NCBI GenBank assembly: GCA_026874595.1
Contig: CM049306.1
Span: 105,783,142-105,847,141, forward strand
DNA: 64,000 nt
Source: Sipunculus nudus
Taxonomy: Eukaryota > Annelida > Sipuncula > Golfingiida > Sipunculidae
Direction of reading: 5' to 3'
Shown in pieces: positions 35,672 through 48,159 of this stretch. Numbering within the stretch: the first letter of the stretch is position 1; the number at the start of each line of letters is the position of its first letter. A model generated the notes under the pieces. It saw only the letters and a program-made list of their open reading frames with translations. It made no database searches and was not told the DNA's origin. A program made the translations under genes and the position numbers.

Positions 35672-35716
<45 letters not shown>
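35672..35716. repeat. (AT)n microsatellite inside family A copy 2
   Basis: AT dinucleotide run within the first internal unit. The equivalent position in the other units has no AT tract, so it expanded locally. Confidence 0.93.
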
Positions 35717-35718
<2 letters not shown>

Positions 35719-36699
35719 GTCATGACCTTTCCTACGAGAGTGGCCTTGACCTTAAAAATTGCCATATATGGTGAAAATCACACATAATCATTAATATTTC
35801 AATAAGGGATGCCTGGATTGGTCCAAAAATCAACTTGACTAAAGATCTTGGATAGTATTGTCAGGTGCCGGAAACTGGTGGCGCCATCTGTTATTCTTTT
35901 ACTTGTTTTCGTGCCATTTAATACCCCCATCATTACCACTTAACAGTACTGTGAGCATTAAAAGTCAAAAACTAATAGACGGATTTCTTTCATATTATGC
36001 ATATACATAGACATATGGTAGGGGATGATGTATATATAAAATGGGGTCATGACCATTCCCATGAGAGTGGCCTTGACCTTGATAATTGCCATATATTGTA
36101 AAAATCACACAAAATCATTAATATCTCAATAAGGGATGCATGGATTGGTCCAAAAATCAACTTGACCGAAGATCTTGGATAGTGTTGCCATGTACCGGAA
36201 ACTGGTGGCGCCACCTGTTATTCTTTTACTTGTTTTCATGCCGTTTAATACCCCATCATTGCCACTTAACAGTGCTGTGAGCATTATAAGTCTAAAACTA
36301 ATGGACAGATTTCTTTCATATTATGCGTATACATAGACATGGGTTAGGGAATGATGTATATTGAAATTGGGGTCATGACCTTTTCTATGAGAGTGACCTT
36401 TTCTATGAGAGTGGTCTGATATTAATTGCTGCTGAAGATAGGGGGCCTATTCTTAAGGGGGGGGGGGATTAATTGTCTGGGGATACTATGGCACCTGCGG
36501 TGGCAAGATATATCTAGTTTTTTGTGTAAACAAAACGTTGCCGTGTCATAGCGGCAATCCTTGCCCAGCATGCAGCAGGTAAAGAGACGATAGCATACGT
36601 GTTTAGGGCAAAAACACTTACAAAATGACATTGACTAAATGACAATGAGTAATAGACATTTTCAAGAAATCTAGCTTATGTCCATTAGATGATAAATTG

Positions 36700-38270
36700 A
36701 GCGAGATTTGACAAGATGACACCAAGTGAAGAGTCCGAGAGCTGGAACTATAGAACTGAGTAGCTTACACATGGCAGGGGAAAATGTATTTGCGTGATGT
36801 ATGTTTAATCTCGTTTAACTCCAAACAAGGCAACATTTGATTTTCAATTGTCTCAACCAAAAATCAAATGTTACAAAAAACATTTCACTAGACTGCCCGG
36901 GTTGTAATAATTTTCTCATTTTGATCATTCTCGTTTGATATCAAACGAACGTGGTTTAACGAGACTTGCTATTGTGTCACAGACAGCTTATCAAATCCTC
37001 CCCCTAGCAAAACATTAGTCCTCCTCTAGCGTGAAAAGTGACCATGAAATAAACATTTTTGCAAAGTGTTGCTTATACACGTTTGTAGCCAAACGTAATG
37101 AGATTTGACAAGACTTGTAGCTGTGTCACTGAAAGTTTATCAAATGCTACGCAATATTGAAAACTAGATGTGCCGAGCTTAAAGGATTTAAATTTTAAGC
37201 CTTTTCGCGAAATCACGAGTATAGTCGTTCGACTGTTAAGGTAGCTGGATCGAGATTTGACGAGACTTGCAGTTATGTCACAGAAAGCTTATTAAGGTCT
37301 AAGTATGGTCAGTCTGCCTTGGTTCAGTTTAGCATTAGAATATATATAAAAACATCTTTAACCACAATGCATATATGCACACATTTCGATTCCTCAGAAC
37401 GTCAGATCTATTAGATCTGAAAGATATAAATAAGGTTTTCACCGTTGGTCTGAAGATTTAAAAAAAAAATTTTACCCCCAAAATGCGATATATCTTGCAT
37501 CTGATAGCAAGTCTGCATTTAACATTAACATAATTTCTAAAAAAAAAAAAAAAATACGCACACAAATATCAAATATTTTTCATTTTTCCTTCTACATAAC
37601 CTTTTTTTCTGGCAAACTAGAAAATGATTCTTTGTTTTAAATGGCCTGTAACTGCTTGATAAAATATAGAAAAAAGGTGAAAACCAGCTTTAGTCTAGAT
37701 TACATGTTTATAAACATTTGTGCAAAATTGAATAGCTTTATAGCTTTTATAGAAATATCCCGCTAAGGATGGTGTACATGACGGGGATATAGGGCTAGAG
37801 GGAAAGTGCAGGTCACAGATGTCAATCAATAAGTCTAAGCTCCATTTTGAGAGCCAATCAGTGACGGAAGAATATGTTGTTTCTTTCAAGTAAGGTATAC
37901 ATGTAATTCTGTTTGTAACCTACAATGGTTGACGGGTCCGTTAAAATGCTACCTTTTCAACTAAATTGTGATTTTTGTGACAAGGTAGGAACATGTATAA
38001 GAATGGCCTAGTTATTAACATTTTTTCTTAAAAGTGGACATTTTATGATTTTCAGACGATAATTATATCCTGAAATGCCACCTAAAGCAAAAAACTGCAC
38101 ATCTCTCGCATAAAAATTGACGGTGTTATAATATATAAGTATTTGACAAAATCTCGCTAATCCACGTTTGACAATTCTCGAGCGGCAAGTCACGGAAGAA
38201 GAAGAAGCCAAACGTAATGATTTAATGAAACTTGCACTGTGACACTGGAAGCTTGTGAAATGGACTGTTT
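36700..38270. repeat. diverged repeats, about 150-bp unit
   Basis: The phrase AGACTTGx(A/T)xxTxTGTCAC(A/T)GAxAGxTTATxAA recurs at 36962, 37111 and 37263 (spacing 149 and 152). A fourth related copy is at about 38206-38270, where GCCAAACGTAATGA is also shared with 37088-37101. No termini seen. Possibly the eroded core of another element. Confidence 0.5.
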
Positions 38271-38526
38271 CAGATATCACTGAAGATAGGACAACTTTAA
38301 AGGTTCTGTTTGCACTCAGCAAATTTAGAGAAAGAAAATGTGATATAAGAAGCAGATATCTATTCTGTGTTCCTGATGTTATCTGTGCAACACGTCTTAT
38401 GGCTTTACCTCACAATACATGTTGTTTGGTTGAAAACTACATAACACCATTCCATATACATATGTGAACAATATTGCTCAAATATACATGAAAAACTGTT
38501 AGTTATAACTTCGACCACGAAACCTC

Positions 38527-38575
<49 letters not shown>

Positions 38576-40239
38576 CCTTTAATGTAGGGAAGATTTGTAT
38601 ACATATGTGTATCAATATTTCACTATGTGGAGGGCACATCACTTTTTAAAGCTTTCTCAAACGAGCTAACAATTCTATGTCACGTCAAAACCCCTGGAAG
38701 AGTCTAAAAAAAGTGCAATTTACATTGCTTCTATACTGTGATCTAAATAGTTTAAATTTGCTATTGTTCACTACACAGACAAAGTGCATTTGGCAGTGGA
38801 ACTGTCCTTTTTAAAATCATTATTAAATTCTGAAGATGTTAATATAATCTGGCAAAAGTGGCGGCAGCCACATAATAACGCAGAACAGAGTAATATTTAT
38901 TTAATTGCACATATACAGAAGTTTATGTCATGCTTAAGTTGAACGGCGGATACAGAATTTGATATACTTTTTCGTCCGTCTTAAGCGTGATAACTGCATT
39001 ATGAACATCTTGAACAGATGCGTGAGCTCTGTGATGTATACCACTCTTCTTTAGAACACAGTCAACAGTTATACAATAGTTCACGTCAGCAATGATGCTT
39101 TCACAATCAGAAACACCCATGTGTAATAGCTATATTTCGTAACAAATATTCCAGATATCACATAGTTACACGAAGTACCGTTTAAAGTACAAAGGTCACA
39201 GCTTGTTTATGTGTAAACGGATTAAATCAATTATTTCCATCACGTGTTCTTGCTAGACATACCATGGTTTTTTTACCCCCTTTAGGCGAACCTAACTTCT
39301 TCTACATTAAATGCCACATTAATTCTTTGTTTTCTTGGTTAAGCCATTGCGGACTAATATGATATCGATGTTTTCTTCTCTCAAATATTTCAAATTTGGT
39401 TTGTAATGTTATCACATTCTATACAAAAAAATATACAATGTTGAAATACAATTAATCAACTAGTTAATCATGCCTGACACACACTGAGTTTCACAATAAG
39501 TTAAATCCTGCTTCATTGCAATATGTCATAAACGACAGTCCAACTCCTTACGCAGTGGATATATTTATCTATTGCTGTTGTAAAATTTGCTTTTTTTCAC
39601 CGCTAAGTGGACGCAGGTCCAGGAATGCAATCAAACCGTTCAGAGCAGAGTGCCGTAAAGTGCATCCAATCCTAAGTTTGGAAACCCTGATAACCCGCTA
39701 TCAGTGTTCTGTTACACTCTTGGCCCTGTGCCAGGCGCCTGGTGATAAAACCCAGCAAACCGTGCCAAAACAAGTAGTGATAATCAGAAGAAAATACAGC
39801 ATATGACCACTATGCTTTAGGAGTGTAATATTTGTACCATATTCAGAGTTGCACATGTATAGGCACCTTGCGTCGACTTTAAAGTTTCAGTACCAGCACA
39901 CTCAGACTCCTTGCTACTACAGCTCTAAAGACTTTTACTTTAGACAGAGACAACGTCTGGATATCAGTTTACTGTATATGAAAGTGAAATTAGTGATTTT
40001 CTTCGTAAGTTCACGTAACTCTCATACGGCAGTCACTGATCTCCACCTATCCCCCCGTATTCCCCTTATCTAACCTATTTACCTATCTCTAATAGTTTGA
40101 AACTATGATTCTGCAAAAATAATGAATTTTGATCGTTCACTCTTTAGCTTTTACTGATAAGCTGAAAATGATGAAGTCACGATTTCATAATTTGCATATT
40201 ATTCAAAAAGTAATAAAGATATCATAACCAAAGTTCACA
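38271..40239. other. non-coding, (CA)n tract only
   Basis: Contains a CA-then-TA tract (38530-38575). Small open frames (38255-38467, 39516-39806, 39849-40073) have no recognisable domain. No gene supported. Confidence 0.5.
38530..38575. repeat. (CA)n(TA)n compound microsatellite
   Basis: CA dinucleotide run passing into TA dinucleotide. Confidence 0.95.
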
Positions 40240-42654
40240 GTGCCCCCCTTTAAGAATAGGCCCCCATTTTTAGCAGCATATACTGACACTTGGCAAGCAA
40301 TTATTGTTTCTTCCATCTATCAATCCACAATATTTTTGAAGATGTTGGTCCTGTGACCTTGACCTTTGACCTCATGACCCCAAAATCAATTGGGGTCTTG
40401 CTTTTTCAATGGGACATATATAAATCAAGTTTGAAATCTATACATCAATAAAAGCAGGAATTATCATCCAGAAACTAATTTTTTGACAGATGGCTCCTGT
40501 GGCCTTGACTTTTTACCTTGTGACCCCAAAACTGATATTGATCATCCACTTTTATATATAAATCAGTAGAGGTCTAGATTTATTGATGGCCCATATACAA
40601 GTCAGGTTTGAAATCCATATATTAATCCAAGCTTGAATTATCATCTCGGGAACTAATTTTGGACAGATGTCTCCCGTGACCTTCACCTTTGACCTTGTGA
40701 CCTCACAATTGACAGGCGTCTTCCTCTATTGGCAGAGGAACTGTATGTGCAAGATGAAATGTCTGAGATGAAATGTTTGGCTGAAAATGCATCCACAATC
40801 TTTTTAAAGATGTGTCCTGTGACCTTGACCTTTGACCTCATGACCCTAATCAATTCAGGTCTTGTTTTTCCAATGGGACATTACAAGTCAAGTTTGAAAT
40901 CTATACATCAATAAAAGCAGGAATTATCATCCATAAAGTTTTGGACAGATGGCTCCTGTGACCTTCACCTTTGACCTTGCGACCTCAAAATTGATAGGGT
41001 TCTTCCTCACTTGGTAGGTGAACTATATGTGCAAGATGAAAGATCTGAGATGAAATGTTTGGCTGAAAATGCATCCACATCTTTTTAAAGATGCGTCCTG
41101 AGACCTTGACCTTTGACCTCGCGACCCTAAAATCAATTGGGGTCTTGCTCTTCCAATGGGACATATACAAGTCAAGTTTGAAATCCATACATCAATAAAA
41201 GCAGGAATTATCATCCAGAAACTAATTTTTGGACAGATGGCTCCTGTGACCTTCATCTTTGACCTTGTGACCTCAAAATTGATAGGGGTCTTCCTCTATT
41301 GGCAGATGAACTATATGTGCGAGATGAACGGTCTGAGATGAAATGTTTGGCTGAAAATACAACCACAATCTTTTTAAAGATGCGTCCTGTGACCTTGACC
41401 TTTGACCTCATGACCCCAAAATCAATTCGGGTCTTGCTTTTCCAATGGATCATATACAAGTCAAGTTTGCAATCCATACATCAATAAAAGCAGGAATTAT
41501 CATCCAGAAACTAATTTTTGGACAGATGGCTCCTGTGACCTTCATCTTTGACCTTGTGACCTCAAAATTGATAGGGGTCTTCCTCTATTGGCAGATGAAC
41601 TATATGTGCGAGATGAACGGTCTGAGATGAAATGTTTGGCTGAAAATGCATCCACAATCTTTTTAAAGATGTGTCCTGTGACCTTGACCTTTGACCTCAT
41701 GACCCCAAAATCAATTGGAGTCTTGCTTTTTCAATGGGACATATATAAGTCAAGTTTGAAATCAATACATCAATAAAAGCAGGAATTATCATCCAGAAAC
41801 TAATTTTTTGACAGATAGCTCCTGTGGCCTTGACCTTTGACCTTGTGACCCCAAAACTGATATGGATCATCCACTATTGGCAAGTGAGCTATATATTCAA
41901 AATGGAAGACCTGGGATGAAAGTTTGGCTTAAAATGCATCCACAGTATTTTTTAAGATGCAAGTCCAGTGACCTTGACCTTTGACCTCATGACCCTAGAA
42001 CCTATAGGGTTATTACTTAAGTGGGGGGCCATACGTAAGTCACGTTTGAAATCCATATGGCTATCAACACTGGAGATATCATAGGAGGTGTGTGATTTTC
42101 ACCAAATATGGACATATGAAAGGTCAAGGCCTCTCTCATGGTAAAGGTCATGACCCAAATGTAAATAGACCTCATCCCATAACCCATCTCTCTACATGTG
42201 CATAATATGAAAGAAACCTGTCCATTAGTTTTTTACTTATAATGCTTACAGTGCTGTCAAGTGGCAATTATGGGGGTATTAAAAGGCGAAAAAACAAGAA
42301 AAGGATAATAGGTGGCGCCACCAGTTTCTGTTATATCACAAGGCTATCCAAGATCTTCGGTCACCTTGATTTTTTTACCAATCCTTGCAAGCTTACTTGA
42401 GATATTTAAGAATTTGTGTGATTTTCCCCAAAATTGGACCTATTCAAGGTCAAGGACACTGTCCAAGTAAAGGTCGTGACCTCATTTTAGATAGGCGTCA
42501 TCCTCTTATCCATATCTATACATATACCAAGTTTGGTAAAGTTCCGTGAAATATTTTTTGGGTTATCGCGCCAACAAGATTTATATGCGGCGGCGGCGGC
42601 GGCGGCGGGACCGGTATGATAACATAGTATCCCCCGACTTTGTCTGGAGATACA
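40240..42654 (-). mobile_element. Family A Helentron-like element, copy 3, with 288-bp array
   Basis: Read on the minus strand. The 5' end is at about 42654, with a one-mismatch subterminal repeat (GTCTGGAGATAC, 42642-42653) and the (GCC)n tract (GGC at 42587-42608). A single 325-type unit follows with GGTGGCGCCACC (about 42311), then a tandem 288-bp array (40340-42050). The 3' side reaches the GGGGGCCTATTCTTAAAG module (40243-40270), but the 3' subterminal repeat, hairpin and CTAGTT end are missing, so this copy is 3'-truncated. Confidence 0.72.
40340..42050. repeat. 288-bp tandem array with AGGTCA motifs
   Basis: About six units. The phrase (A/C)CCTC(A/C)CAATTGA or CCTCAAAATTGA marks positions 40701, 40983, 41271 and 41560, giving spacings of 282, 288 and 289. 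A shortened unit comes first. Each unit contains TGACCTTGACCTTTGACCT, perfect at 40354, 40820, 41390, 41679 and 41969. Recurrent 60-77-codon open frames arise because 288 is a multiple of three. Each unit has stops and no coding signature. Confidence 0.88.
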
Positions 42655-44650
42655 ATTAATATCAAAATTTGATTGTAATCAAGATGAAATTTACATATGA
42701 GGTGAAAATGATGACGTCACATTATTGTAATTTGCATATCGTTCAGGAAGTGTTAAAGTTAACGGAACCAAACGTGATACTGCTCTCCGTCATTGTAAAT
42801 GGCACATGAGTTAACTGGAAAGTGCTGAGTCAGCAATCTCATTACTTTCTAAAATGTTGATCATAGAAATGCTGAAAACCGAATGTTAACATGTGTTTTT
42901 TACTCATTTGTCCATTTTGTGTAACTCTTATAGGTTAAGAGAAAATCAACACTAAAAATCTGAAAAATAATATTATTAAGCCATGTGACCTTAAAAATCG
43001 GTCAGTGTCACTTAAACTTGGTCAAGGTGATTGGACTATAGTAAGGTACATCCTATTTAAGAATCATAGTCCGGGGGCTGAGGGGGGTCCTGTTTGTTTC
43101 GGCGGACATCTTTGACGCCATATTGAATTTCACCCTTTCTGACCGCGATCCAGAAGGTTTTTTATTCCCCTAATGGTATCCAACCTTGATCAGAAGTCAA
43201 AATTACCGGGCATATGATTGCACACAGGACCCCCCTCAGCACTGGTTGAACAATGTTGCACAAATATGGATGACGAGGTCACGGAGTTCACATTACTTAA
43301 TGTATAACTTACATTGTATTATATAATGAATGACGGTCTCCTTTGAAACAAGATCCAGTAAATGACACATCTAATGACATAACTGCCTTATCAGACAACG
43401 GGTCCTGAATATTTTACTTTATTTATACAGATAAGTTGTTCTTTGTTTTGCTTTTGGCACTGTAACAAACAGGATGGTGTTAGATGGAGATAATTTACTA
43501 CTTCTTTTTTGTTAACAAAGGGGTACGTCAAAGTAGAAATTTCTCCCTTTATATATTATATATAAACGATCGGGGTTGCAGTTATAATCACAATTATTTT
43601 CAAATCGGTTGTTTAACAAAGGCTCTTATTTTAAAAATTTCATTTATGTAGTTTACATGGTCAAATCTACGCAAAAGGGATACACCTTGTTCGATGCCTG
43701 TGTTGTGTATGGTAAAGAAAATGACATGATATATACAGACAGAAAATCAAAAGCCATGACATTGATACTAAGAAAAGGGTCACAGAGTTGACACCGGGTT
43801 AGGCAAAATACATATGTAACTCGATCTCATAACTATAGCCACGTACCTTCGGTATATTATAAATAAAACTCTCCATGACGAGGGTGATATATTTTCAGTC
43901 TTTTCAGCGTAATCCTTATTTTTTTATTTCTGTATAGCGACAGTGAAGGACAGATATTTCCCATTGTGGTAACATGTAACTTTGCGCCTTATGAGTCCGT
44001 TCCGTCTGAGACGTTCCGTCTATCAGAAATATATAATGTGGCATGACAGTGCTTTCCGAAATCCTGCAGTTCCTGTCCAGAAATTTTCTGCTGGTGAAAT
44101 GTTTAGCACAGCTATGACGTATGTATACAATCATGTAAAACTAGGACAAGAAAACATGTTTATTGTTTCAAAAGCAGAATAAGTTCTCTTATCCATGCTC
44201 CAATAAACAGTTATTCTCTCAATCATACTCATTATATTACAATGGTTGTCGGATCTCATATCGTTCACATATACATGACATAGTGATGTTTGATATGTCT
44301 TCGATAACAGTTGTTATTTTTATTTATTAATTTATAAAATAAAATAAATTGATAAATAATAAATAGTTGTAATAATTTTTTCCCTTTTACAAATTTGCAC
44401 GTCGTCTATCGTACACATTTTATTTAACCATGGAAGCAATTGTAATGTATAATAATTGTGTGAAAACAAATAAGTCAGTTAATCACTCAGTCAATCAATC
44501 ATGAATGAATGTATAGTCATGTATAAGTATTATTTGGTTTAAAATGTTGTCACATTTATGCACCCCTGTAGAAAGGACTCTCACAGAGAACTGTATATGT
44601 GTAGGTATTTTTATGCATTTTTCTATTTTTCATGTGCACAATTAGTTTTT
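42655..44650. other. non-coding with one short MITE
   Basis: Apart from the TIR element at 43077-43240, no repeat or gene is recognised. The small frame 43982-44182 has no domain. Confidence 0.5.
43077..43240. mobile_element. 164-bp MITE-like element with 17-bp TIRs
   Basis: GCTGAGGGGGGTCCTGT (43077-43093) and its exact complement (43224-43240). The similarity extends weakly outward (CCGGGG on the left, ACTGG on the right), so the true ends may be about 43071 and 43245. Non-coding; no clear duplication of the target. Confidence 0.72.
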
Positions 44651-45556
44651 AGTTCAGCTGATTGAAAGTCAACTGAGGTAAAGGAACGGCCTTTGTCCGT
44701 CGTTGGTCCGTCCGTTAGCAATTCACTAATTGTAACCACTTCTAAGTGAATATCTATGGAGGTCAATAAGAAATCTCATGGAAAACATGAAAAAAGGTCA
44801 CTGCGACCTATATCCTGCGAGCTAAGGGGCTTTTAAGAACCCTCAGAATAATAAAAAAACGATTCAACGCCTCCAGTACCTTGATAATTTATGCATGGAT
44901 TTTCATGAATCTTGCCTTTAATATTGACCATGACAGGTTTTGTAAGACTTTTATTAGACCCAACACTAAAGTAAGAATCCTTTTGAATCTGGGGTCATGA
45001 GATCAAAGTTCAAAGTCACATGAACTATCTCTTTAAAAAGACTGTGGATGCATTTTAAGCCAAACTTTTCGATTATTTTAGATTTGGGGGTCACAGGATA
45101 GGGTAACGGGGCTTATCCATTAACAAATTAGTTTATGGACGATACCTTTGGGTTGGATAGACAGATTGGCTTCAAACATGATTTATTTATTACCCACCAA
45201 TAAAGTAAGATTTTGATTTCGGGGTCCCGAAGTCAAAGTTAAAAGTCACAGGACCCACATCTTTAAAAAGATCTTTTATTTCCAACCCTTCCATCTTTCA
45301 CACATGGCTTACCTGCCCAAGGTGGACGAAATCTGTCGATTTTGAGGTTTCATGGTCAGAGGTCACTGTACTAGATCGAGCTCACTTTTTTTTTTAAAGA
45401 TTGTAATGGAATCAGAATGGTGTAAGTTTAAGGTAGTAAGTTCTCAGATTTTAGGTCATAAGGTCAAGGGTCAAGGTCACAGGACCCACACTTTGAAAAA
45501 GCTCATTAGAATGCCCTTATAGACAATTTCAGCTGAGCGTCGAGGGTCCATAGTTA
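44651..45556 (+). mobile_element. Family B Helentron-like element, copy 3
   Basis: The 5' end is TTTTTAGTTCAGCTGATTGAAAGTCAACTGAGG, then CTTTGTCCGTCG and AGGTCACTGCGACCT (44795-44809). The core has diverged AGGTCA units (e.g. 45459-45480). The 3' end is CAGCTGAGCGTCGAGGGTCCATAGTT (45530-45555). The 3' palindrome is partly decayed. Confidence 0.65.
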
Positions 45557-45882
45557 TAAGTATTCATCAGTTTTCTCAACGTTTGTTCGACTTGCTTATA
45601 CAAATGTTTCATTTAAACGTTCACGAATGATCACCTATGATCAGTAGATAAGACACTGAAGAATCCATAAATTTATATTTCGATGCTCGCATAATATAGC
45701 AGTTTGATGCGTTTGCCTATATAATACCTGTCACCACATATCTCAAGGACGGTTACAAATGTCAACTCCGAATTTTACGAGAGTATTGGTCAATAAAACA
45801 GTATTTGGTTTATACGCTGCAGGTGATACCCCTTTCGACTAAAGCAAATGTATTATTTTTCGCTTTTCCAAAATGAGTGATA

Positions 45883-45938
<56 letters not shown>

Positions 45939-48150
45939 CTGACGTGTGTTGCATGAATATTTTGATCCAAAATATCGGTCTACACAAGAAGTCTTCTGCA
46001 TTGTATACCCCTGGAATAAATTTGTTTTATTTTTATTTCATTATCATCACATAGCATCCATTGGAAAGCCTGTATACATGTAATATACAGCCACACACAT
46101 GCATTGTCTTTCATTTAAATACATTTACCCCTCTCCCAGCGGCTAAGTATAAGAGAGTTTTCACAGGGGAGATATGACAATCGAGTCTGGCTTCGAGCGG
46201 CCACCCAAGATGTTTCTGATATATCCTTCTCGTGACAATGTTTGGAAAATCTTGTCGTTACCAACTATACGGACTACGCTAGTAAACACAGAGTATATAT
46301 GTAGATCAGCTGACGTTTACTTATATGTGACCACCCTCGAGTTTGCGTGGTTAGATATATCTCGAATTTTTATTTTTATTATTATTTCACATGGTGCCCA
46401 TTTTGTGATCTCTCCATGCTGGAACCTGCACAGAGCATATTATTAGTACATGTATTATTTCTTTGCAATAGAGACATGGTCGGGACATTTTTATGTGAAT
46501 TTATTACGTAGAAAATATCCTAATAAATTGTGACAATATGGCGTCAATCCAAGGAAACATTGAGCAAATGGAATTTATTTTTCATTTATGAAAAATAAAA
46601 TATCTCATATGATTAATAATATAGTTTTCATATTTTAAGGTACGACGTTCTTCCGCCTGCCCGTTTGTCCTCGCAGGGACAAAAATCGTACCGATAGGGC
46701 TAGAAACTTCCCATTTGAAATCCAGACCTTATGAAACCTCCAAGATACTGGGGATATCGAACTTGTTTTTAAATGACGCATAATACGAAGCACACACACA
46801 TTATTATATACAGTTATATACAGTAAATCATTAAGGGTTATGCAGAGCTCATGAATCATGCAAACCCTATAAATCTTAACAAAGAAATCGAATTTTCTTG
46901 ATTTAAAACGGAATCGTTCACTGCCGCAGGAATTAAAGAAGATTTTTATTTTTACACATTCACATGGAGCGTGGTTGAGTACCGATGAGGGCCCTTGATT
47001 TGTGACAGTAAGGTTTTAGATTCACCTTGTTTTGACCGCTGTCTGCGCTAAGACTCCTAGCCAAAGTCTTCACCACAAGGTTGCGCCCTCTCCATAATTA
47101 TAAAGCAGTGCATGGGTACTGGTTGTGAGCGGAAGGCGAATGTAGAACGAATAACCCACTATAGCGCCCATTAAGACTGCACGGGTCGTATGCTATATGG
47201 AAAGAATGACCAGGAAGGAAAGTCGGGTGATACTGACGGTGATATCAGGCTATAAACCCCAACCGTTACATGAAAATTCAAATTTGTAATTTAGTTACCT
47301 ATTGATATGTCAACATCAGCTGGCTTTTACGTGGAATGCGCGAGAAATGAACACTCTAAATAGCTGACGAGACAGTGTTTTCATTATTAACTTCTGGCCG
47401 ACTCGGTAATAACCTCTTGAATAACAGCATATACACATATATATCACCAGTGCAGCGGACTGTATGGTGTGTATGCTATATCTTCCGCAATGTTTATCAA
47501 ATGAAAATGTCCGAGAGGCTGATATGGGAAGCTTATAAATATACTGCATGACAAAACTATGATAAAATGTCTATATGGTCTAATATAAAAGTTAGGCAGT
47601 CAGCTAATGTGCTGGCGTTTCTTATTTTATGTGTACGTGCTTTCTGTCTCAAAATAAAGATTGCTGCTGTAATAAACTCTCATATAATTTTTGTTTTTAT
47701 GAATGCGTGGGAGATCGCGGACTCCTCTCATAATTCACTGCATAAGGCACACTAAGCTTGGGATGAGGAACATACATAGTAAAGAAGAAAGGCATTGTAC
47801 TATCGAACGTGACATCTGCAAATGTACACCACACCCCTTCTGTACATCATGAAGGCCTGACCGTTTTTGTTTGAGTAAACATCAATTGTGTATTCTGCAG
47901 GGTAAGATGATTTGGTTCCATATAAAACAAATTCATAGCCAAACACCCAGTGTGCCTCATTTCTTTTATGTTACCCACTATCCGGCAGTCAGACTTTTAT
48001 TATTTCTCTGATTATCACCTATAGTCCAGTGAATCCAGCGAAATTTTTAGGGGCAAACTAATTTCAAGATATTAATTTGCAATTGTGCTGACCATGAAAA
48101 CATATTTTTGGACACTTTATTTATTCTAATTATTTTTTAAGTATTTATTC
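45557..48150. other. non-coding with (AT)n and a family B scrap
   Basis: An AT tract is at 45886-45935. A 5'-module scrap of family B is at about 46640-46740 (GTTTGTCC, CAGGGACAAAAATCGTACCGA, GGGCTAGAAACTTC). The 90-codon frame at 46174-46446 has no recognisable domain. Confidence 0.5.
45886..45935. repeat. (AT)n microsatellite
   Basis: About 50 bases of AT dinucleotide. Confidence 0.96.
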
Positions 48151-48159
48151 TAATTTATT

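Larger units (their letters stand above)
35218..36519 (+). mobile_element. Family A Helentron-like element, copy 2
   Basis: Complete copy. The 5' subterminal repeat GTATCCCCAGAC is at 35220-35231 and the (GCC)n tract at 35263-35292. Three internal units of about 325 bp are marked by ACCGGAAACTGGTGGCGCCA (near 35543, 35866 and 36195), the first interrupted by an AT tract (35672-35716). An 11-nt G run is at 36457-36467, the 3' subterminal repeat GTCTGGGGATAC at 36475-36486, the hairpin GGCACCTGCGGTGGC at 36490-36504, and CTAGTT at 36514-36519. No coding capacity. Confidence 0.78.

Noticed and set aside
41156-41776. Repeated 60-77-codon open frames (MADELYVRDE..., MDFKLDLYMSH... and relatives) that look like a gene family
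   Set aside because: They arise from the 288-bp tandem unit, whose length is near a multiple of three. They occur on both strands at once and stop within each unit.
40340-42050. CRISPR-like array
   Set aside because: Units are about 288 bp and similar throughout, with no short repeat/unique spacer pattern, in an animal genome.
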